From JAHDCC01 sp964551835 (GTDB lineage Bacteria > Actinomycetota > Acidimicrobiia > Acidimicrobiales > SZUA-35), in the NCBI GenBank assembly GCA_964551835.1, contig CAZKEM010000027.1:1-27879 (forward strand): a stretch of DNA of 27,879 nucleotides. The letters run 5' to 3'. Both the position numbers and the translations under genes were made by a program. The notes beneath the pieces were generated by a model that ran no database searches, was not told the DNA's origin, and worked only from the letters and a program-made list of their open reading frames with translations. Positions 1 through 7,176 of this stretch are shown piece after piece (the stretch's first letter is position 1; every line of letters starts with the position of its first letter).

Positions 1-116
1 ACTCAGCGGTTGCGTCGCGAAGAGTCTGTTCGAGTAACACCCGGCAGTGTTTCTGCGTCTCGGGGGAAGCTGCCGAGTTCATCGTCCTCGTCGGCTCGAC
101 GGGTCTCACAATGTTC

Positions 117-153
117 TGTTTCGGCCACTGTTCGAATCAGAGTGGCCGAAACA
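117..153 (-). terminator. Perfect 13-bp inverted repeat after the TauE-like gene
   Basis: The arms TGTTTCGGCCACT (117-129) and AGTGGCCGAAACA (141-153) are perfect reverse complements around an 11-nt loop. The hairpin starts 16 nt past the stop of the minus-strand permease gene, so it is well placed to end that transcript. Neither side has a T-run, so it is not a classical intrinsic terminator. Actinobacterial terminators often lack one. It could instead be a protein-binding site or a bidirectional terminator. Confidence 0.45.
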
Positions 154-168
154 TAGTCTTCGAGTCTC

Positions 169-1449
169 TTATCGCTCGTCGCCATCGTCAATAGTATCGC
201 TCAAGGGTGCGTCAAAGTCTGGTCGGACGTCGACGTTTTGAGAAGCGATGGCCTGATCCTCGCCAAATTCTGGGGTACCGCCAAGGGCAGCTCGTTTGCG
301 TATTAACATCCAGGTCCCACCGATCAACACGACGGAGAGGATGACAGCAAAAGCTTGGAGAGACGCGTTGGTCCTCAAACTAGGAAGGAAGATGATGGTG
401 GAAAGCACCTCTGCGATGGCGAGGCTAACAACGAACCTCACCAAGAGTCGGTCGCTCAACCTGGCTGAAACCCACGCTCCGAGAGGGGCACCCCAAGCCA
501 CGACAGGTATGGCCGCTAACCAAAGCCCGTAAGCATCGATGTTCGTACCCGCTGGTGTTCCAGCGGAGCCGAATTGCAGGCCGTCAGAAATCGACACCGG
601 GCGTTCGGACACCCGGGTAACCGACGAAGCCGAGACATCAGTGGCGAGCTGCAGATCGATAAGGCCGAGGGTCACGAAACCGACGATCGAAACAAGAGTC
701 ATGATAATAACGCTTGTGGGGACGCCGATGCGTGGGCTTATTCCCGCCATCAAAACCAGGGCGATATATGCGAAGACGTCGGCACCCGAACCGACCAGAG
801 CGGAGGCGGCTCCACCCAAAACACCGAAGAGAACAAAGGCAGCCTTCATCTGGTTGCTTGGCTCTTCCATGCGGTTCCTAAGCTGAATTGCATTTGGACG
901 ATACTGAAGCCAAAGCCCGACGGCCATCGAGGCGAGGACGACAGTAAAGAGGACTTTGACATACTCGCCTGGCAGACTTGGTGGCCTGAAGGGCACGTCG
1001 TCTCGTGACCATAGGAGCACTACGGCAAGGAAACTAACGATCGCTCCGGGGGTGATCCAAGCAATGCCTTGCCAGGCCACTTTGCGTCGATAAAATATGA
1101 TCGATAGCGACGCCACACTCATACCGACGGTTTGTATCGACAGAGAGAATAGTCGAGCAACCGAACCGGGTACGCCGAGTATTTTAGTGAAAACGGGGAA
1201 AGCAACTACCCCTCCGCCTTGGGGGCTTGAACCGGCCACAAAGCTGCCGAAGACCATGGTGAGTGACGATTCCCAGTTGTCTAGCACTCGGCTCCAGTGG
1301 CCAAAGCCGGTGACAAATATGAACCAGCTCACGGTTACCGCAGCTGAAAGTGAGGTACTAAGAATAAGGCCGCGTCGTTTGCGGGCGCTTGCGGTGTCCG
1401 TTTCGGAGGACAAGACCTGTTCGACATTTAGTGATGCATCGGGGGTCAT
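169..1449 (-). CDS. TauE/SafE (DUF81) family membrane permease
   Basis: This is a membrane protein of the TauE/SafE family, whose members are proposed to export sulfite or organosulfonates; the substrate here is unknown. Two related hydrophobic halves are visible. The first carries a glycine-rich loop, GSSPQGGG, at about residues 73-80. The second carries GGAASALVGSGAD at about 212-224. Both are followed by further membrane segments, as expected for the internally duplicated fold. A roughly 26-residue polar N-terminus and an acidic polar C-terminus flank the membrane part. I chose the ATG at 1449 because CGGAGG lies 9 nt upstream; an in-frame ATG at 1476 has no ribosome binding site. The start overlaps the stop of the preceding small membrane gene (ATGA), suggesting translational coupling. 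The protein is 426 residues, long for the family. Confidence 0.82.
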   Translation of the reverse strand: MTPDASLNVEQVLSSETDTASARKRRGLILSTSLSAAVTVSWFIFVTGFGHWSRVLDNWESSLTMVFGSFVAGSSPQGGGVVAFPVFTKILGVPGSVARLFSLSIQTVGMSVASLSIIFYRRKVAWQGIAWITPGAIVSFLAVVLLWSRDDVPFRPPSLPGEYVKVLFTVVLASMAVGLWLQYRPNAIQLRNRMEEPSNQMKAAFVLFGVLGGAASALVGSGADVFAYIALVLMAGISPRIGVPTSVIIMTLVSIVGFVTLGLIDLQLATDVSASSVTRVSERPVSISDGLQFGSAGTPAGTNIDAYGLWLAAIPVVAWGAPLGAWVSARLSDRLLVRFVVSLAIAEVLSTIIFLPSLRTNASLQAFAVILSVVLIGGTWMLIRKRAALGGTPEFGEDQAIASQNVDVRPDFDAPLSDTIDDGDER

Positions 1450-1880
1450 ACGAATCGACCTCCGTTGAATCTCCATCGAGGAAACAGAATTTGTAAGGGG
1501 CCATTGGTAAAGAACCACACGGCCAACAAAGTGGAAAAGAAGTGCAGGAAAAAAGTCAAAGCGGGTATATTCCGATCGCCAGTCAAGAAATTTAAAAGTA
1601 TCGCCGTGGTGAGAAACTCTTTATATACCAGTCAAAATCCCAAAAAGGGTTGGCCAGTCTTTTCCCACCTCAATTGCTGAACGCCATGATAGACCAGCTC
1701 CCATAACAATCCAAAAAATGTTGCTATGAAAACCGCTATATAAGTCAGGCCGTACACATTTCCGATCGTGGCCTCTGGTGGGCGGGGGATAAACGGCACC
1801 GCAACGAAGGTCCAGATCCCGCCGACAGTCAGTACAAGAACGAGTCGAGACTGGATACGTCCTACGAGTGTCGGGGTCAT
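1446..1880 (-). pseudogene. Small membrane protein gene interrupted by a premature TGA
   Basis: From ATG 1880 the frame reads two membrane segments and the stretch ELVYHGVQQLRWEK, then stops at TGA 1632-1634 after 82 codons. Past that stop the same frame stays open (KEFLTTAILLNFLTGDRN, another hydrophobic segment, then LFPRWRFNGGRFV) to a TGA at 1446-1448 that overlaps the next gene's ATG. Between about 1660 and 1622 a different frame reads DWPTLFGILTGI, which continues the RWEK motif much better. The likely history is a one-base loss near 1656-1662 and a one-base gain near 1621-1627, which cancel out but expose the stop. Restored, it would be about 144 residues with three or four membrane segments. 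I do not recognise a function. The ATG overlaps the stop of the oxidoreductase gene. A sequencing or assembly error is the main alternative to a true pseudogene. Confidence 0.6.
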
Positions 1881-3190
1881 GGCTGCGCGTTCCTAGCCCA
1901 CTTCAGCCACTGGCTGAGCGATCGGAGAGGTCCTATCTTTTGTCCAAAACCGTTCCTGGCTAAATCGTCAACGATTTGCTGGGCCGCGTACTGCAGACCG
2001 AGGAAGGAATCGACCGGAGCGTACGGGCCTCTAACGTCATAGCCCCCGAGGCGTAGACTTTGCCCAGCCTGGTGCCGGTGCCTTCAACCTCGAACGCCGG
2101 GGTCACTTGAAGTTTTCCGAATGTGTTCTTGCGGGCCCCGCCCGAAGAAATAAGATCAGTAAGAAGTCGGTCGCGATCTACCCCAGCTTCAAGTCCGGTG
2201 CCATCGATGATAAAGTCGGCGTCCACCGATATGGGGCCGTTTGCACCCTCGACCTTGGTTCGTATTCCCTGGCCTTCAACCGGGTGGATGTCTTTGACCT
2301 CTCCGATGAGTTGAACGTAGGAGCCTTGTTTCTGACAGCGATGAAGCTGGTCGGTCCAACTCTTCCGGGGAGCCGTGTTTGTGCCGCCGGTCTGCTTTAT
2401 CAGGTCTGCTCGAGTCTGTTCTGAAGACGCGAGGAGTCGATCTTTGAGTTGTCCGCCCCAAGCGGCCTTTGGATAGTTGAAGGCTTGATAGGCAAAGCCG
2501 TTCTTGCCACTTCGGGTACCCGTGGAAGGTGTCTTCTGGGGGCCGTAGACATAGTTGCGGAAAAGATGCACAACTTTGAGAGGCCGACCCGATTCGTGCT
2601 GATCGAGCAATCGCTGCAAGACTCGAGAGGCTACGATGCCGCTACCTCGGACGAGGACGGTGCCTGGTTGTTGTGCCAGTGTTGAGTAAATGTGGCTGTG
2701 GTCTTCGTAGGCGTTGACCACTCGGGAGAGATCTCGGTTCTTGACTTTGTATTCTTGGAGGTCCTTGAGCATTTTGATGCCCGGGTACCCGACGGCGACA
2801 TGCACAAACTGAGTTCTGTAGATGACGCGAGCGTTGTGCCCTTTGGGGGTGAAGACCACAAAGTATCCACCCTCGGCCCGACGGCGGATCATACGAACCT
2901 TTCCGAGCTTGAGCATGTGGGGCCAACTAATTCTGGCAGCTTCGCGATCTACCGATTGATAGACCTGAGATGCTCGGGGAGTGTAGTACTCGGCCGAGAA
3001 CGGTTATTTGTGAGGGGTCAACGCCTGCGATCCGAAGGTAATCGACCACTGTAAACGATCCGATGCCGCCGCCGACTGAAACAAACGGAGTATCGATGAG
3101 TTGCATGCCGGACTGGGCAATAGCGCCATCGTTCCAGATTGGTTGTTCCAACAAGCCTTGGCTACGTTGATCTACAAATTGGCCCGTCAA
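1877..3190 (-). pseudogene. Two-Rossmann FAD/NAD(P)-type oxidoreductase, frameshifted
   Basis: The open frame from TTG 3190 (AGGGCAG just upstream) carries SVGGGIGS (residues 38-45), a dinucleotide-binding loop, and reaches VDPSQITVLG. Near 2988-3003 the homology-like reading moves to another frame, continuing EYYTPRASQVYQS and on through a second nucleotide-binding motif, VLVRGSGIVASRVL, to GKVYASG. At the C-run 2043-2047 (five G on the coding strand) it returns to the first frame, giving YDVRGPYAPVDSFLGLQYAA and ending QWLKWARNAQP at TGA 1877-1879, which overlaps the next ATG. The total of 1314 nt is a multiple of three, so an extra base and a missing base cancel. The architecture resembles flavin-dependent monooxygenases and FAD/NAD(P)-binding proteins; the substrate is unknown. 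The corrected stop making an ATGA overlap supports the reconstruction. It is either a recent pseudogene or carries two indel errors, one of them in a homopolymer. Confidence 0.65.
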
Positions 3191-3334
3191 GCAATCTGCC
3201 CTCAGGCTAGCGAACTACCCTCTGTAAGGTAGCTGAAAGCGCCTCACTATGTGTCGCGGTATCAGTGGCTTGTACGACCAAAACTGTAGGCAGGCGGGAC
3301 CATGGCGGTGCTGGTTAGCAGATGTCGGGAACGT

Positions 3335-3985
3335 CTACCAGACGCCTGGAAGAAGGCGCCATCGGACCTTCTCTTGATAGGCAACGTAGTCTTCGTCCCT
3401 GGATAGGAGTCTCTCTTCGAACCTGATTCTGATGACTTGAAAGACGAGGCTAACGACGAGGACAGCAAGGTTTAGCAGCCGCTGATTGCTCAGGAAGTAT
3501 CCCAGGGTGATGACCCAGTAGGTGGCGTAGAACGGATGCCGGACGAACCTGTAGATCCCGCCAGTCTGTATTCCTCGGTTAGCTGGAAAAATGCCGAACG
3601 AGCGCTTGACCGATAGGGAGGCCCCCACCAGGAATAACCCGCCAATAACTTGGAGAATTTGACCGAGTAACCACTCCGACTCTTCAGCTGCAGGGCGTAG
3701 AGCCAAAGCCGACAGACTAGCAAGCAACGCGACGGCGACCGCCGCAGGCGATGTATCGGTGTCGGTGCTCGGAGACCGCATATAAATCGCAACGACCATT
3801 ATCGACTCTGATAGAAGAAGAACGGCAACGCTCAACCTGAAACCTTCTTCAAGTAAGACCGTCAAATGCGAAGTGGCAAAGAGCGTATATAAAGAAACAA
3901 GGACGGCGGTAGAAATCTTATGTTTGATTGAAGGGGTTAGTAGTGGGGGTCGAGAACCTTCAGGAACGCCTACAGTCGTTTGCAC
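3335..3985 (-). CDS. Isoprenylcysteine carboxyl methyltransferase-like membrane protein
   Basis: This 216-residue polytopic membrane protein belongs to the ICMT/PEMT-like methyltransferase family. The C-terminal signature is clear: GGIYRFVRHPFYATYWV (RHP at residues 149-151), a hydrophobic pair of helices, then FEERLL (about 189-194), the DEDYVAYQ stretch and a final VRWRLLPG. In the family these elements bind S-adenosylmethionine at the membrane surface. The acceptor is unknown; bacteria mostly do not prenylate proteins, so a lipid or small molecule is likelier. The N-terminal half has several hydrophobic segments. The start is GTG 3985 with AAAGGA 5 nt upstream. The gene precedes the oxidoreductase on the same strand with a 144-nt gap, so it may belong to the same unit or stand alone. 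Confidence 0.78.
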   Translation of the reverse strand: MQTTVGVPEGSRPPLLTPSIKHKISTAVLVSLYTLFATSHLTVLLEEGFRLSVAVLLLSESIMVVAIYMRSPSTDTDTSPAAVAVALLASLSALALRPAAEESEWLLGQILQVIGGLFLVGASLSVKRSFGIFPANRGIQTGGIYRFVRHPFYATYWVITLGYFLSNQRLLNLAVLVVSLVFQVIRIRFEERLLSRDEDYVAYQEKVRWRLLPGVW

Positions 3986-4477
3986 CTTATTCCTTTAAAT
4001 GAGTATCTATAAAGTTGGACAGAATATTAAAAAACCCGCATCGCCAAATTGTCCAGGTTGTGCGCATGGGCACTTCTTCCGGTCAGTCTACGTGAATCGA
4101 AAAAAATTGTAAACTCGATACTCGAAAAAATTGAAGAGTTGGGCGAATAGGTCGATTCAATGCGCTGCCTAAGGCTTTTTGCACTCCACCCACCTGGCAG
4201 GACGAGGCTGATTTGTGGGCTGTCGGACTCGCGTCTGGTGAGGGTTGCGTGCGTTCATTGGTCGGGCCCGATATGTAGCGCGTGCTGAGGAGAGATGGTG
4301 GGTTTATAGGGTGAATAGAAGCTATTTGGACTGGGTCGAGTCTTTAGTTGAAAGCGACGGATGTAACCTATTTCGTGTGATCAGGTCATGGTCTAAGGCG
4401 AAATACTATGAGGTTAAGGTGTGCGTTTTTTCGTCGATGCTGTGTGTATTAGAAATTTGATGACCATATATCAATCG

Positions 4478-4498
4478 TTGAAATAGATCATATTTCAA
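4478..4498. repeat. 8-bp palindrome in AT-rich spacer
   Basis: TTGAAATA (4478-4485) and TATTTCAA (4491-4498) are perfect reverse complements separated by GATCA. A shorter echo, ATGAAATAG, follows about 40 nt later. The symmetry suits a dimeric DNA-binding regulator or a small hairpin. No adjacent gene start identifies its target. Confidence 0.35.
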
Positions 4499-4854
4499 AA
4501 AAGTTATCGGTTAGTTAGATGAGATATGAAATAGTTTGTCTAACCAGATAGTATCTGCCATGTGGGAATACATTGGTTGGAAGAAGGCGCTTCTAGCGAC
4601 GCCTTGGATGATTGTGGGCTGCTCTATCTCACGTTGTTTGTGGAATGTCTCATATCAGTTTTTTCAGGCTTCGCTCACGTAGTCGCTCGGGATACGGCAT
4701 CCCCGGCACTGTCGATACGTGGGCTGCAGCGGCACGTCGCCCCGACCAGATCTGCCTCGTCTATCGGCGAGATACGTCATTGCCTCCCCGTCAACGACGG
4801 TGTTGCCTGGCGCGCAAAATTGGGCGAACGGCCACGGTCGCAGCGAGAGCTAGT

Positions 4855-4928
4855 CGGTTCGCTTCGAGCCGGCGGAAATCGCACGCGGCCTACGACTTCC
4901 GGTTCGGCGAGCCGTAGAAGTCGGCCGC
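4855..4928. other. GC-rich block with repeated strong hairpins (possible non-coding RNA)
   Basis: Two hairpins share the same stem sequence. CGGTTCG-CTT-CGAGCCG lies at 4855-4871, and CGGTT-CGGCG-AGCCG at about 4900-4914. The second is enclosed by CGACTTC (4893-4899) pairing with GAAGTCG (4917-4923), and outside that by GCGGC (4885-4889) pairing with GCCGC (4924-4928). The nested stem of about 17 pairs is far stronger than expected by chance. I checked for conserved landmarks of RNase P RNA, tmRNA, SRP RNA and tRNA and saw none. It could be an uncharacterised structured RNA, a leader for the peptide gene 140 nt downstream, or a REP-like repeat. The strand cannot be decided, although the downstream gene suggests plus. 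Confidence 0.4.
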
Positions 4929-5064
4929 TACCTCAGAGCGCTTGTTGGCTGCCTAGGAAACCAACAGGTTCCTGCCAAGGTCAGAGCTCGGCATTGGTGG
5001 GGCGCAGTAATAAAAACAACAAACCGTTTACCTGTTTGGTGAACACTACGAAAGGAAAAGCAAA

Positions 5065-5151
5065 ATGGGCTTTCTAGCAAGTCTCGGATCAATCCTCGGT
5101 GCTCTTGGAGGCATCCTTGGTGGAATCGCAACGTTAGCTGGGTTTTTCTAA
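5065..5151 (+). CDS. 28-residue glycine-rich hydrophobic peptide
   Basis: ATG 5065 is preceded by AAAGGA (5051-5056) at good spacing and the frame ends at TAA 5149-5151. The product starts MGFLASLGSILGALGGILGG and ends IATLAGFF. It has no charged residue, glycines about every three or four positions (GxxxG-like packing), and would form one membrane helix. No cleavable signal or leader is visible. Its size and character resemble type I toxin peptides, phenol-soluble-modulin-like peptides and small actinobacterial pore-forming peptides, but I cannot assign it to any family. A hairpin (GTTTACC / GGTGAAC) lies just before the ribosome binding site, and a weak stem (ACCC...GGGT) follows the stop. 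Its reality rests on the ribosome binding site and the clean composition, so confidence is moderate. Confidence 0.6.
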   Translation: MGFLASLGSILGALGGILGGIATLAGFF

Positions 5152-5596
5152 ACCCCCTAACAGTTGTCAGGTTGGGTGTTCTGTCTATATGGACGGGGTT
5201 CCCGGTTTGACCATAGTTCAGAGGAGTGCCTGGCTGGCAAACATACCAGCTGTGCACTCCGCTGGCGTTTTGGCTACATATATAGTCAAAGAGGGCCCTG
5301 ACCTTTGCGGTACCGTGACTTATCGTTGCTATTGCTGCCCTCAGTCCATGTTCCGAGGAACTCCCGTCTGGCGGTGTTAGTATCAAGCGGTCTGGCTAGG
5401 TCTTGAGTTTTCGAAGGCCGCCGTATAAATGACGTCCGGCAAGGCCCATCTGTTTACTTCGGTGAAGGTTGGGAACCCGTTGGCACAACCGAGTTTTCGC
5501 TCCGCTTAGCCTAGTAGCTAGCGGAGCGTTGGCGTGAAAGGCAACGTGGTCGGAGTGGCCGCTGACGCCCGCTGGCGCAGAAAGAAGATCTAGAAA
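5152..5596 (+). other. Leader region before rplC; rpsJ absent
   Basis: These 445 nt hold no recognisable gene. In most bacteria rpsJ (S10) sits directly before rplC, but no S10-like frame is seen in any phase here. The stretch should contain the promoter of the ribosomal operon. A TAGTAT hexamer at 5378-5383 could be a -10 box, but I found no well-spaced -35. A strong hairpin at 5498-5528 is listed separately. Confidence 0.55.
5498..5528 (+). promoter_or_regulatory. Strong leader hairpin upstream of rplC
   Basis: CGCTCCGC pairs with GCGGAGCG and, after one bulged T, TAGC pairs with GCTA around the loop CTAGTA. This gives 12 pairs in 31 nt. No U-run follows, so it is more likely an mRNA leader structure than a terminator. 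Ribosomal protein operons are commonly autoregulated through such leaders (L4 on the S10 operon in E. coli). Whether any protein binds here is unknown. It ends 68 nt before the rplC start. Confidence 0.5.
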
Positions 5597-6241
5597 ATGA
5601 GAAATAAGGCTGTTGTCGGCAAAAAGGTCGGCATGACTCAAGTGTGGGACGACGACAATCGCGTTGTTCCCGTCACTGTCTTAGAGGTATCGCCTTGCCG
5701 TGTGGTTCAGGTTAAGACCGAAGAGACACACGGTTACTCGGCTGTCCAAGTTACGTTCGGCGAAAAAGACGCCAAAAAGCTAACGCAACCAGAAGCCGGG
5801 CACTTTGCCAAGGCTGGCATTGCCCCAGGTGCCGAACTGCTTGAACTTCGTCTTGATGATGTCTCCGAGTTGGAAGTCGGTCAGGAACTAGCGGCGGATA
5901 CATTCGAAGCTGGAGACATGGTCGATGCCATCGGAACCAGTAAAGGTAAAGGCTTCGCCGGCGTTATGAAGCGACACAACTTTGCGGGTCAGCGGGCGAC
6001 TCACGGCGCCCACCTCGTGCACCGGATGCCCGGAGCGGTCGGCCAATGTGCTACCCCCTCCCGCATTTTCAAAGGTATAAAAATGGCTGGACGAATGGGT
6101 AGTGATCGGGTAACCGTTCAAAGTCTCAAAGTTGTCCAGGCTGATACCGAAAAAAGCCTCCTGCTGGTTAAAGGTTCTGTACCCGGACCTAAAGGTGGGA
6201 CCATCGTTATCCGCAACGGAATTAAGAAAGCGAGCAACTGA
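5597..6241 (+). CDS. rplC: 50S ribosomal protein L3
   Basis: L3 binds 23S rRNA early in large-subunit assembly and reaches toward the peptidyl transferase centre. The 214-residue product shows the family pattern: VGKKVGMTQVW near the N-terminus, the central extension GTSKGKGFAGVMKRHNF, then THGAHLVHRMPGAVGQCATPSRIFKGIKMAGRMG, and ends KGSVPGPKGGTIVIRNGIKKA. It is the first gene of the cluster because rpsJ is missing upstream. The start ATG has only a modest AAGAAG ribosome binding site. The stop overlaps the rplD ATG by one base (TGATG). Confidence 0.97.
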   Translation: MRNKAVVGKKVGMTQVWDDDNRVVPVTVLEVSPCRVVQVKTEETHGYSAVQVTFGEKDAKKLTQPEAGHFAKAGIAPGAELLELRLDDVSELEVGQELAADTFEAGDMVDAIGTSKGKGFAGVMKRHNFAGQRATHGAHLVHRMPGAVGQCATPSRIFKGIKMAGRMGSDRVTVQSLKVVQADTEKSLLLVKGSVPGPKGGTIVIRNGIKKASN

Positions 6242-6876
6242 TGCTTACGGTAAACGTCAAAACTCTCGCAGGAAAAGCATCTGGGTCGATAGAACTCGAC
6301 GAATCAGTCTTTGGTGTCGAGCCAAACGTGGCCGTCATGCACCAGGTTGTTACCGCTCAGCTAGCCGCACGGCGGGCTGGAACCCAGAGCACGAAGACCC
6401 GCTCAGAAGTGCGCGGTGGCGGAGCGAAGCCGTGGAAGCAAAAAGGCACCGGCAGGGCCCGAGCCGGTTCTACCAGCTCGCCAATTTGGATCGGTGGCGG
6501 TATCGCCCACGGGCCAAAGCCCCGATCGTACAACCAGCGAACGAACAAGAAGATGATTCGCCTGGCGCTAAGTTCGGCACTATCCGATCGAGTAGCGGAA
6601 GAAAAGTTGATCGTCGTTCAAGAGTTCGACTTCGCAGCCCCCAGCACAAAAGAAGCAATCAAAGCACTCGACGCCCTAGACGTTGAAGGCAAAGTGCTGG
6701 TCGTCGTAGATGATCTGGCATCAGTGGCCGCAAAGAGTTTTCGAAATATTAGCTCGGCGCAGGTTCTTACCGTGGACCAGCTCAACGCCTATGACATCTT
6801 GGTCAACGATTACATCCTTATCACCCAGGCCAGTTTGCTCGGCGAAGGTGAAACTGAAAGCGAGGAAACAGAGTGA
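6241..6876 (+). CDS. rplD: 50S ribosomal protein L4
   Basis: L4 is a large-subunit assembly protein whose long loop lines the exit tunnel; in E. coli it also represses its own operon. The 211-residue product has the tunnel loop (TKTRSEVRGGGAKPWKQKGTGRARAGS) followed by PIWIGGGIAHGPKPRSY, and a globular domain including VEGKVLVVVDDL. The C-terminus ends in a short acidic tail, GEGETESEETE. That tail is a mild version of the acidic extension seen on L22 in the same operon. It is coupled at both ends: one-base overlap with rplC and four-base GTGA overlap with rplW. Confidence 0.97.
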   Translation: MLTVNVKTLAGKASGSIELDESVFGVEPNVAVMHQVVTAQLAARRAGTQSTKTRSEVRGGGAKPWKQKGTGRARAGSTSSPIWIGGGIAHGPKPRSYNQRTNKKMIRLALSSALSDRVAEEKLIVVQEFDFAAPSTKEAIKALDALDVEGKVLVVVDDLASVAAKSFRNISSAQVLTVDQLNAYDILVNDYILITQASLLGEGETESEETE

Positions 6877-7166
6877 AGAATCCTCACGACATAATTATCC
6901 GCCCGGTCGTTTCTGAGAAGACGTACGCCCGGAACGCGGCGCACAACGCCTACACGTTTGCTGTAGACCCGGCGGCGAGTAAAGGCCAAATCCGAGACGC
7001 AATCGAGGCGATCTTCGAAGATGTCAAGGTGGCCAAGGTCAACACTCTCAACCGAAAAGGGAAGATGACCCGCAACCGCCGCACTAACACGTCGTCGCAA
7101 CGGTCGACGGTCAAGCACGCCATAGTCACCCTCTCCGAGGGTGAAATCGAACTGTTTACCACGTAG
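6873..7166 (+). CDS. rplW: 50S ribosomal protein L23
   Basis: L23 sits at the tunnel exit and is the docking site for trigger factor and signal recognition particle. The 97-residue product starts at GTG 6873 and shows IIRPVVSEKTY at the N-terminus and IEAIFEDVKVAKVNTLNRKGK in the middle, both typical. The GTG overlaps the rplD stop (GTGA), which fixes the start by coupling. The next gene, rplB, begins 10 nt after the stop behind AGGGGA. Confidence 0.96.
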   Translation: MKNPHDIIIRPVVSEKTYARNAAHNAYTFAVDPAASKGQIRDAIEAIFEDVKVAKVNTLNRKGKMTRNRRTNTSSQRSTVKHAIVTLSEGEIELFTT

Positions 7167-7176
7167 GGGATATGTG

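Larger units (their letters stand above)
3986..5064. other. Long gene-poor region: AT-rich half, then GC-rich structured half
   Basis: No convincing protein gene is visible over about 1.1 kb. From 3986 to about 4560 the sequence is AT-rich, unlike its neighbours, and includes a palindrome (4478-4498). From about 4660 to 5000 composition swings to GC-rich and hairpins cluster (see the structured block at 4855-4928). A smaller hairpin-forming stretch lies at 4584-4605, with AAGG and CCTT flanking CGCT/AGCG. Short open frames exist but show no recognisable motifs. The divergent start of the ICMT-like gene (3985) means its promoter must lie in the first part. The second part leads into the 28-residue peptide gene. 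Confidence 0.6.

Noticed and set aside
3..185. Possible 60-residue minus-strand gene (MATSDKRLEDYV...) overlapping the end of the permease gene
   Set aside because: It has no ribosome binding site and no recognisable motif, and the perfect terminator-like inverted repeat lies inside it.
1632..1634. Recoded TGA (Trp or selenocysteine) in the small membrane gene
   Set aside because: TGA serves as a normal stop for several intact genes here, and the neighbouring frame restores a better protein sequence, so paired indels explain it.
4245..4460. 71-codon plus-strand open frame starting TTG
   Set aside because: No family motif and a weak start; composition fits AT-rich spacer rather than coding sequence.
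4562..5077. Open frames of 171 and 101 codons across the GC-rich block
   Set aside because: They are Arg/Ser/Pro-rich, as chance frames in GC-rich DNA are, and the longer one ends inside the 28-residue peptide gene in another frame. A decayed gene cannot be fully excluded.
4928..5386. 152-codon minus-strand open frame covering the tiny peptide gene
   Set aside because: No motif, no convincing start, and it runs antisense to the better supported peptide gene.
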